DNA of 64,000 bases, from assembly GCF_001612555.1 (NCBI RefSeq), contig NZ_CP015110.1, positions 2,232,001-2,296,000 on the forward strand. Direction: 5' to 3'. Under the pieces are notes generated by a model, which was not told the DNA's origin, did no database searches, and saw only the letters and a list, made by a program, of their open reading frames with translations. Below, one piece after another: positions 56,057-63,049 of this stretch (its first letter is position 1; each line of letters begins with the position of its first letter). A program made the position numbers and the translations under genes. The DNA is from Acinetobacter sp. TGL-Y2 (GTDB taxonomy: Bacteria; Pseudomonadota; Gammaproteobacteria; Pseudomonadales; Moraxellaceae).

Positions 56057-57145
56057 AGAAGCTTGATACCTTTTTTATCTATTTATTTTTAGAGAGTGTT
56101 TAATTGTGTCGTATTTAACAGTGTGAATTTGGTTATTTAATCAACTTTTCATACAACTTACTTTAATAGCATTTTTAGCGTTCAAAGTGAATCAGCTTTT
56201 ATGCAACTCTCTATATTTTTCTAGAGTCTGAATCAATCGGGCTTGTTTTTTGTTAATTCCATTGGCCACGTCCTAAGCTTCTGTGATACGGGGGTTTTAG
56301 TATCGTGGAGAACAAGACAGGGATAAAAACATTAAGAGTATTGGGTGAGTGCTACCGTAATAGACGCAAGAGATTCGGTTTACGCATCAATTGAATCGCT
56401 GCACTGTTAAACCGAATAAATTCGCAATCGTGACTTTCGCAAGAGATCTAATGTATTGATTCAAACATAATACCCAGATTCTCAACCAGAGATAACGGAA
56501 CCTTGCATAACACTACCTAGTATTCTAGAGATTGGCGAGTAAGCGTATTTTTGTACCAGAGCATGCCGAACCAGAACAACCTAGAAGAGGTCTTTTCAGT
56601 CGGTTTTTCTTATTCCATGGTTAAACTGAACTACACAAGTCCGGGAGTATTGATCAAAAAACAGATCTAAAACGTAGATGTTAACAAAAAAAAGTTCAGA
56701 AATGATGTTTGGACTATAAATATTAAGGTAAAAATTTGAATTTAAAAGTGAAATATAACAACTTTCGCATAATGCATATGATGTTAATTTTAGAAAAAAA
56801 ATGATAATGGGTAGCCCTTCCCCCCAAGTTGTTACTTGAATTTGGGTGATTTAGGAGAGTTTTTGCTTCTTATTTTTTGTGCAACAAAGCTATTTTTAAT
56901 ATTGACACATTTGGTTCCAGATACTTTCATTAAAGGCGAAATACTTATTTAACCCGAATCCAGCTTAAGAAGTTGAGATCATCTATTCTAAGACGTATCT
57001 ATGATTTTGAACATAAATAAGTCTATGAGTTGATCTAAAAATACTAAAATTTGATTCAAATAGATCATAAAATCACATATATTTTATAATCTTAAGAAAA
57101 ATTATCATCCACGATTTGGGTTATTTAGATATCCCATGAATTCCA
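56057..57145. other. Long AT-rich noncoding region with an IS5 remnant
   Basis: About 1.1 kb. Apart from the transposase remnant at 56263-56449 I see no gene, terminator or repeat that I can support; the rest is AT-rich with stops in all frames. It separates the pqi operon from the accessory cdi region. Confidence 0.6.
56263..56449 (+). pseudogene. IS5-family transposase C-terminal remnant
   Basis: One frame reads YGGFSIVENKTGIKTLRVLGE then CYRNRRKRFGLRIN, followed by an in-frame stop. The RNRRKRFGLR block is typical of the C-terminus of IS5-family DDE transposases. It is cut by two in-frame stops and followed by GACTTTCGCAAGAGATC, resembling an IS5-type terminal repeat. The N-terminal DDE part is lost. 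Confidence 0.6.
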
Positions 57146-58003
57146 TCAATCACATGTCAAGGTCGCTTTCAATGTCGATGAAAATGAACCTGGTTCACTT
57201 AATGAGGCGTCTGCTTCTCCTGCTACAATAATTTGTCCTCCTTTTTTAGGCAATATAACACACATGTTATTAGATGCTGGTACTGTACATTTATCAGGTG
57301 AGACCTGATCGTCGTTTGTCGACTGCTCAAATTTTAATATTGGTCCCTTCTTCCCCCCTCCTAAAGTCATGGTAGAGCCACTCAAATCATTACTTTCAAG
57401 TTCAAGATACCCCTCAGAATTACCCATACCTTCAATATTGAAATTGAAACTTTTCTTCTCCTGAGCTCCCGCAGTGAAATGCCCCACATTCCAAACCTGA
57501 TTGGTCTGAGCAAGACAATTTGCGCCCCTTATATATAAGTCGTCATCCGCCATAGTTCGATTATCAAAACCACTTGCGGGACGTTGAATTAGGCGTACAT
57601 GAACTTTGTCCTTATCGGCATTTTTCATAACTAAACGTATCTCTAAGTTCATATATCCTGCCTTCTGCATCGTGAGCTTATCTGCAGTACTGGTCCATAG
57701 CTTACAACTTCCTGAATTGCCAGAAGTCGCTAAAGGACACGTATTCGTAAGCTTCCATCCTTCCTTCGTTTTAAAAAATATGTTGAACATGCTTCTAGAC
57801 ATATCTATACTTTTTTCATCCTCCTCAGAGAAATATGCCCATGCAACACTCCCTCCGTCAATTGTAGAAGCAAGATGATAACCGGTCGAACGAATATAGT
57901 TGAACACAAGCTTGTCTCCAGTACTCTCCGCTCCCCACTGTATTGCATGGCTTGTGACTGACATAATGCACGTCAGGGATAAAACAATCATTTTTTTTAA
58001 CAC
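57146..58003 (-). CDS. Secreted protein of unknown function
   Basis: An exported protein of 285 residues. I start it at GTG 58003: AAGG lies 7-8 bases upstream and the product begins with a textbook signal peptide, M(V)LKKMIVLSLTC…TSHA|IQW. The mature part is beta-rich with about six cysteines (TCPLA…SCKLW, GANCLAQ, DKCTVP…MCVIL) and ends in a beta strand, LKATLTCD, vaguely like fimbrial subunits, but there is no chaperone or usher nearby. Its upstream region is the end of MITE copy 2. Confidence 0.65.
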   Translation of the reverse strand: MLKKMIVLSLTCIMSVTSHAIQWGAESTGDKLVFNYIRSTGYHLASTIDGGSVAWAYFSEEDEKSIDMSRSMFNIFFKTKEGWKLTNTCPLATSGNSGSCKLWTSTADKLTMQKAGYMNLEIRLVMKNADKDKVHVRLIQRPASGFDNRTMADDDLYIRGANCLAQTNQVWNVGHFTAGAQEKKSFNFNIEGMGNSEGYLELESNDLSGSTMTLGGGKKGPILKFEQSTNDDQVSPDKCTVPASNNMCVILPKKGGQIIVAGEADASLSEPGSFSSTLKATLTCD

Positions 58004-58029
58004 TATACCGACCTTCAATATAATAAATT

Positions 58030-58120
58030 GGTAGTGCTAAAAACCAACGTGTAATAATTCATTTATATATTTTAATATCAATAACTTATTATTTTTATCA
58101 CGTCGTATTCATGCACTACC
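58030..58120 (-). mobile_element. 91-bp MITE-like element, copy 2 (inverted, identical)
   Basis: Exact reverse complement of 32207-32297, all 91 bases. Flanks here are AATTTATT on one side and ACTATAA on the other, so no target duplication remains. Its end supplies the TAG stop codon of the 169-codon cdiA fragment, and its other end lies 27 bases before the secreted-protein start. Confidence 0.92.
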
Positions 58121-58625
58121 TTATAGTTGTTGAAACAAGATTAACACCTGCTTCCTTGGCTTCTTGAATGTATTGCCCATATTGACTAGAGGCCAATACA
58201 TTCGCTACTGTTTTAGCTGGGCCAGTTAAAATTGTTCCAATAACAAGAGAAAGTGTTTCAGGATCAATCTTTACTCCATATTTCTCATTCATTTCCTGCT
58301 GAAAATCAGAATATCCTTTTGATAATCCATAGGATGCCTTTAACAATTGCATACCAATCGTAGTATCTGCTGTCAAATTAACCTTATGCTCACCTTCTAC
58401 CGAAATAACATTAGTATCGCCAACTGAAGCAATACTCGTATTTAATATTTGCTCTAAACTATATCCCTTAGACTCTAATTCTTGTATTTTTTCATTTGCA
58501 TCTGCTAAATCCTTAATATAATTCTGTGCATAAGCATTATCCGCCACAACAAAAAACTCTTCTTTTGATCCTCCATTCTTTAAAAACTCTTTGTAGGCAT
58601 CAGCAATCATATCTCCTCCAACCAT
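58116..58625 (-). CDS. Fragment of orphan CdiA C-terminal module
   Basis: An ATG-to-TAG frame of 169 residues. It is acidic and mostly helical (KIQELESKGYSLEQILNTSIAS, VIGTILTGPAKTVANVLASSQYGQYI), resembling a CdiA pretoxin region rather than a toxin. The last codon pair AGG-TAG is formed by the MITE terminus, so the original C-terminus is lost. Its frame is open upstream through the 8-bp repeats into the neighbouring cdiA frame; it is probably not an independent gene. Confidence 0.6.
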   Translation of the reverse strand: MVGGDMIADAYKEFLKNGGSKEEFFVVADNAYAQNYIKDLADANEKIQELESKGYSLEQILNTSIASVGDTNVISVEGEHKVNLTADTTIGMQLLKASYGLSKGYSDFQQEMNEKYGVKIDPETLSLVIGTILTGPAKTVANVLASSQYGQYIQEAKEAGVNLVSTTIR

Positions 58626-58647
58626 CTGGTTAAGAGAAGTAATTATT

Positions 58648-60438
58648 TTATTTTGAATTTTTGAATTTTTGAATTTTTGAATTTTTGAATTTTTGAATTT
58701 TTGAATCAGGTAATTTTAAAGCTAATTTTTCAACATCATTTTTTATTTGTTCTGTTGCTTGCTTTAAATTCTCAGGTAGATCTTTCTGCTCTTTTATAAT
58801 CTGCTCTCGTCCACTTTCCGTCAGTAAACGATTGTCTACAGTCACTGAACCATTCAATAATCCTGTCACTTGGTCTCGGGTGATTTCTTGCGTATTGTTG
58901 ATATCTCGGTTGGTGCTTGTGGTTGTATTACTAACCGTGCCTTGTCCCATCGTGGCTTTGGTCAACTGCTCTTTTTCGTTCCCTGTACTTTGTAAGCCAA
59001 CTGTTGTACTACCGCTCGGATGGAATGCGCTTTCTTTGCTCTCACCTTTAATCGATGTGCCTACACTGCTTGAAACATTAAAGCCACGATTACTTTCAGA
59101 ACTATGGTCTTGGATATCTTTGAGCTCAAGTTGACCTGTATAATTTAGCTTTTTGTGATCAGTCAGAGTTCCATCTTCATTCTTGCTTGCATTGGCGATC
59201 ACTCCGCCAATATTACTGATCTTTTGCACGCCCATCGCATCTAGGTCTGCACCGTTTTGTGCATTACCAATCAATAGTTTACTGGTTTCATTCACCCACG
59301 CTTTGTCATTTTGCCCTTTGCCTTGGTTATAACTGCCTGAGATATTACTCAAACCACTAGAACCAAAACCAGCACCCACCGAACCGCCTTTACTGTTGTT
59401 ATTGCCTGATGCTGTATCTTGTAAGCTTTCTACATGGATCTCATTGACTTTGAGATCACCACGATCCGCAATACTCACTTCTCCACCTTGGATATTGAGT
59501 TTATTCAGTGACCCTGAAACTTTGTTGAGTTCAACTTGACTATTCACATTTGTCAGACTTTCATCATGTGATTTCGATGTTTGTTTGCCCACCGATACAC
59601 TTCCACCACCACCGTAGGTGTAACTCACACTTTGGTTATTGGTCTTACTGCTGGTCTCTTGTTGACTCTGTTCTTTTCCTGCACTTACATTAAAATCTTT
59701 TGTCCCATCGAAAGTCGTTGTGCCTGTTGCAGTTAATCGACTCCCTTGTAGGTTTACATCTTGACCTTCTGATTTTAAGGTCAGGTTGTTTAAGTCAAGT
59801 TGGCTTCCTTGCCATTTGCCTTGGGTGGTATTGGTGCTCGTGGTTGTTTCTATACGTTCACCATTCGCTCCAATGGTAAAGCCATAGGTTGCTGAACTTG
59901 CAGCAGCAGTTGCCGCTGCTGCTCCAACTGCAATCTGCGCATTTGCGAGGTTAGCAGTCGCCATCGTAACGTTTGCTTTTGTGTCATCCAAGGCTTCTTT
60001 GCTTATCTTGCCTGAAGCATAATCACGTTGCGCTTGACTATATTGATCTTTGGCTTGCTTGACTGCCTCGGCTGCATCTTTGACTGCACCAACTGCAAGA
60101 ACTGCATCTAGGTATGCATTACGCACACCCACTTCTGCACTGATCGTTTCTGTATGTGTTTTTTCTTCGACTGTCGTTTTATTTTCATAACCACCAGTAT
60201 TAAGTGCACCACGTCCGTGATCAAATACCGTATCTCCTGTGGCTTTGATATTTTGACCTAAAATATCAATACCATCAGCACTTTGGATTTTTAAATTTTC
60301 GGTGTTGATTGAACCTGCTTTATGCATTGTTTCTGTCGTCTTGGTACTTTGTGTTGTATCTTCTGATACAAAGCCACTTAATACTGATAGCCATAAGCCA
60401 TTAATATCAATATTATTTTTGATATCTCTATTTACCAA
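58648..60438 (-). CDS. Orphan FHA/CdiA-type 3' module (no signal peptide)
   Basis: A 596-codon frame of filamentous-hemagglutinin character: hemagglutinin repeats (e.g. LKSEGQDVNLQGSRLTATGTTTFDG), Ser/Gly/Thr/Asn-rich segments, an Ala-rich coiled coil (about 115-180) and a QVTGLLNGSVTVDNRLLTES block shared with the main cdiA. It begins at TTG right after the immunity gene and has no signal peptide or TPS domain, so it is a displaced 3' piece of cdiA, not a secreted adhesin. It ends at TAA just after the 8-bp repeats (read as KIQKFKNS). Confidence 0.75.
   Translation of the reverse strand: MVNRDIKNNIDINGLWLSVLSGFVSEDTTQSTKTTETMHKAGSINTENLKIQSADGIDILGQNIKATGDTVFDHGRGALNTGGYENKTTVEEKTHTETISAEVGVRNAYLDAVLAVGAVKDAAEAVKQAKDQYSQAQRDYASGKISKEALDDTKANVTMATANLANAQIAVGAAAATAAASSATYGFTIGANGERIETTTSTNTTQGKWQGSQLDLNNLTLKSEGQDVNLQGSRLTATGTTTFDGTKDFNVSAGKEQSQQETSSKTNNQSVSYTYGGGGSVSVGKQTSKSHDESLTNVNSQVELNKVSGSLNKLNIQGGEVSIADRGDLKVNEIHVESLQDTASGNNNSKGGSVGAGFGSSGLSNISGSYNQGKGQNDKAWVNETSKLLIGNAQNGADLDAMGVQKISNIGGVIANASKNEDGTLTDHKKLNYTGQLELKDIQDHSSESNRGFNVSSSVGTSIKGESKESAFHPSGSTTVGLQSTGNEKEQLTKATMGQGTVSNTTTSTNRDINNTQEITRDQVTGLLNGSVTVDNRLLTESGREQIIKEQKDLPENLKQATEQIKNDVEKLALKLPDSKIQKFKNSKIQKFKNSK
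58655..58706 (-). repeat. 8-bp tandem repeat (about 6.5 copies) inside cdiA module
   Basis: The plus-strand unit GAATTTTT occurs six times from 58655 to 58702, plus a partial GAAT. As 8 is not a multiple of 3, each gain or loss shifts the frame. Read on the minus strand it codes for KIQKFKNS in every 24 bases. Confidence 0.95.
58781..58882 (-). repeat. ~102-bp block shared with 63899-64000
   Basis: The stretch coding for RDQVTGLLNGSV…EQKDLP is repeated at 63899-64000 with two mismatches that I counted. It could be longer, but the second copy is cut by the window edge. Such shared arms between main and orphan cdiA modules allow recombination. Confidence 0.85.
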
Positions 60439-61285
60439 ATAACTTTGACCAAAAGCTTTTTGGCTTCCAGTTCGGATCTAAAAAGTCATAATGGTATTCA
60501 TAGTGATCCAATGGTTTTACTGGCATTAGCTCCATAGGAACTAAAGGATTATCAATTTCAATTTCTAACCCATTCATCCAAGCAAGCTTAGTAAACATGA
60601 CTGGATGATGCGACCAAATATCTCCATTAAATTCTTCACTAAAATCTTTATTATAAGCTTTGTGTACTTTTGGTTTTAATAAAGTTTGTACTATCTCTAT
60701 GATTTTATCTTTATCCTTTTCATAAATTGCATCATAGATTCCAAATTCAAATTGCACCACTTCTCTTAATTTATTGATTTTCTTATTAGCAACTTCTTTA
60801 ATTTTTTGATAGTCCTCCCAATCATGTCGAAGTACTGCTTGTAAAGCATGTGTACGATATCTTGGATCATCTTTAGATGGTTTGAATTTAGCCTCTTGAT
60901 AACTAGGTTCATACTCTCCCCAAAGTAAATGAACTGTATCAAGATGAGCAAACTTTTCAATTACCTCTGTATTATCAGATAAAATTGGAAAGATAAATTC
61001 ATCAGGAGTAGACATTGTATAAGAGAAACCGCCAGAATATCTTGCACTTTCTATTCTTAATAAACTGGATACATAAAACCATTGTTTTAGACAATCTAAA
61101 TTTGCATTAAATAACCATTCTTTAAAGCCATTAAATGTAGCCAACACAGCAAAAGATTCATAAACAGCAGCTTGAGGCTGATTTTTCTTCAACCTTTCAA
61201 CAATTAGGTCTATATTCTCTTTTTCCTGATTTTCATAGAACAAATCTCTACCTTGAAATTTAGTTAGTAAAGTATCTTTCATCAT
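60428..61285 (-). CDS. Imm49-like immunity protein
   Basis: A soluble, helical 285-residue protein. The C-terminal HHPVMFTKLAWMNGLEIEID, then NPLVPMELMP, resembles the Imm49 family of immunity proteins as I recall it. The ATG overlaps the stop of the toxin C-terminal fragment (ATGA), the classic toxin-immunity arrangement, so it most likely neutralises the interrupted nuclease-like toxin. It looks intact. ATG 61282 is an equally good start. Confidence 0.65.
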   Translation of the reverse strand: MMKDTLLTKFQGRDLFYENQEKENIDLIVERLKKNQPQAAVYESFAVLATFNGFKEWLFNANLDCLKQWFYVSSLLRIESARYSGGFSYTMSTPDEFIFPILSDNTEVIEKFAHLDTVHLLWGEYEPSYQEAKFKPSKDDPRYRTHALQAVLRHDWEDYQKIKEVANKKINKLREVVQFEFGIYDAIYEKDKDKIIEIVQTLLKPKVHKAYNKDFSEEFNGDIWSHHPVMFTKLAWMNGLEIEIDNPLVPMELMPVKPLDHYEYHYDFLDPNWKPKSFWSKLFGK

Positions 61286-61480
61286 TTTGCAACCTTATTT
61301 CCCAAATTCAATGTAATAGCTCGACTATCACTAACACCAACAACAATTTTATTGATTGGCTTCCCTTGCTTAACAGCTTGATCAATTAATTTTGCTGTAT
61401 TTATTGCTTCAATGTTTCCTGTATCACTCAATGCTAAAACTCTACTTTTAATCCATTTATCTGACATTTGTACGCCAATA
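61282..61480 (-). pseudogene. C-terminal end of the interrupted CdiA toxin
   Basis: About 66 codons, YIGVQMSDKWIK…, ending KVAK and stop. In isolation it looks like a 61-residue ORF from ATG 61467. When the IS630 element and one TA are removed, FKF of the upstream toxin fragment joins in frame to YIGVQMSDKW. The KIVVGVSDSRAITLN block belongs to the toxin fold. The stop overlaps the immunity gene. Confidence 0.7.
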
Positions 61481-61482
61481 TA

Positions 61483-62456
61483 GCTGCAATCTTATTTTAG
61501 GATACAATGATAAAAAATTAATTTGTTCAAGATCATGCCTAAAGTATATTCAGTGGATTTACGTGAAAAAGTCATGCAGTTTTATGAAGAAAATAATCAC
61601 AAATCATATACATGTAAAACCTTTAAAATATCTAGAACCACTTTGGATGATTGGATTCTTCTTCAAAACACCACTGGAGAATTGAAACAGCCTAAAATCA
61701 ATGCAGGTCGACCCACTAAAATCAAGGATATGGATGCTTTCAAACACTTTATTGAAACTACTGAATTTTCTCAAGTGAAAGATCTCATCCCTTTATTTGA
61801 ACAAAAGTTTGGGTATCCAATCCTTTACTCAACCCTGTTAAAAGCCATTCATAGACTTGGTTGGACACGTAAAAAAAGAGTTTTCTCTATAAGCAAGCCG
61901 ACAAAATAACAAGGGCTGTATTCAACTGGTTTCTTCCGCAATGGAAAGAGGCGTTTGGGGAAGATCAGATTCTTTATATTGATGAGTCTGGGATAAACAC
62001 CACAGATACAGCGCAATATGGTTGGTCTAAACTAGGCAGTCGTTGCGCTGCTTTAAAATTGGGTGGTCATGGTAAAAGATTAAGTATCATCAGTGCTGTG
62101 AGGTCTAATTCAGCGTATCAGTTCCTTTACCCTTTGATTTTTCAAGGTTCATGCGATCGAGCAATGTTCACGGGATGGTTGAGATATCTACTTGAAAATT
62201 TAACCAAAGATAATCAAGATAAGACCAAAAGACATCTGCTGATTCTAGATAACGCTTCGATTCATAAGAACGGAGATATCAAAAAACTAGCCAAAGACTT
62301 TAACTGTAGAATCATGTACTTGCCTGCTTACAGTCCAGATTTAAATCCAATTGAAAAAGCATGGTCAGTGCTAAAATCCAAAGTTAAAAGTATCGCTGTC
62401 CGTTTTGACAAAAACATAGAAGAAGCGCTCGATTTAGGCTTGAAGGCAATGTAGCT
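61483..62456 (+). mobile_element. IS630-family insertion sequence
   Basis: A ~975-bp element carrying an IS630-type transposase in two overlapping frames. Ends GCTGCAATC and (as complement) AGCTACATTG are imperfect inverted repeats; TA dinucleotides flank it (61481-61482 and 62457-62458), matching the family's TA target duplication. Exact ends could be off by one or two bases. It is inserted into the cdiA toxin coding region. Confidence 0.8.
61535..62454 (+). CDS. IS630-family transposase, probable -1 programmed frameshift
   Basis: Two frames. The first (from ATG 61535, MPKVYSVDLREKV) is the helix-turn-helix half and ends at TAA 61909. The second, read by -1 slippage on seven As at 61871-61877, gives KKSFLYKQADK and the DDE catalytic part: YIDESG, LILDNASIHK and NPIEKAWSVLK. 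The joined product is about 306 residues, normal for the family. All three acidic residues are intact, so the element may still be active. Confidence 0.85.
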
Positions 62457-63049
62457 TAAAATTTAAATCCAGCTATATCATTAGGTGAATTTTTATTACT
62501 ACTTAGATTAATAGCATTGCGACTTAAAGGCTTAACTTCCACAACATAAAGTTCTCCATTTTTAATATAAACACCATCAAAGCAATTGCTTCCACATTTA
62601 CTTTCAAGTTTGGTGTAACCACTATTTTTAAAATAACTATCTGCGATTTCCTCTCGTAGTACACCAGTTGCATTCTTATCTTTATTGCCTATTAATTCTT
62701 TTTGTTTATTTAAAACCTCCTTCGGTGGATCAATGATCTTTCCATTTTCTGTAATTATGCTTGCCTTTATATAACCGCCTGCACTTGTCGTAATTGTTGG
62801 CAATTTCGCAGGATCATTTTGTAAAATACGTTTAGTACTTTTGGCAGCCTCAATAACTATACCACCACCTTTCTTCGCAACCATTACCGTTCCTGCACTT
62901 ATCGCAACTGAGAGACCATTAAGCACTGTCGTCATCTCAGCATTACCCATCTTTTCAAATTCTGCTGGGCTGCTGCCAGCTAAATTACCTTTTGTTATAG
63001 TCTTTCCTGTGTCCCATAACTCGCCTGGAACATTTTTACACCTGCCCAA
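62456..63049 (-). CDS. CdiA toxin domain (nuclease-like), interrupted at its C-terminus
   Basis: A 197-codon frame that continues the main cdiA after a one-base deletion in an A5 run at 63033-63037. Its last part has LREEIADSYF, CFDGVY and LYVVEVKP, a D…ExK arrangement of the PD-(D/E)XK nuclease fold. It ends SPNDIAGFKF at a stop created at the IS630 junction. The apparent ATG start is not the real one. As it stands no full-length toxin can be made. Confidence 0.7.
   Translation of the reverse strand: MGRCKNVPGELWDTGKTITKGNLAGSSPAEFEKMGNAEMTTVLNGLSVAISAGTVMVAKKGGGIVIEAAKSTKRILQNDPAKLPTITTSAGGYIKASIITENGKIIDPPKEVLNKQKELIGNKDKNATGVLREEIADSYFKNSGYTKLESKCGSNCFDGVYIKNGELYVVEVKPLSRNAINLSSNKNSPNDIAGFKF

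Noticed and set aside
32207..58120. Inversion of the 26 kb between the two inverted MITE copies
   Set aside because: Copy 1 still has matching 8-bp flanks on both sides, so the region has not been inverted by recombination between the copies. The gene order inside also looks normal.
58655..58706. CRISPR-like array
   Set aside because: The units are 8 bases with no spacers; it is a simple-sequence tract within a coding region.
58648..60438. A complete filamentous hemagglutinin adhesin
   Set aside because: No signal peptide or TPS domain, the start is TTG directly after an immunity gene, and a block is duplicated from cdiA.
61282..61467. A 61-residue independent protein as the immunity factor
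   Set aside because: Its frame continues upstream to the IS and joins the toxin fragment when the IS is removed; it is the toxin tail. The neighbouring 285-residue gene fits immunity better.
62456..63049. The toxin frame as an independent gene starting at 63049
   Set aside because: The start is inside the preceding cdiA frame with no ribosome site, and a one-base change in an A5 run joins it to cdiA with the sense preserved.
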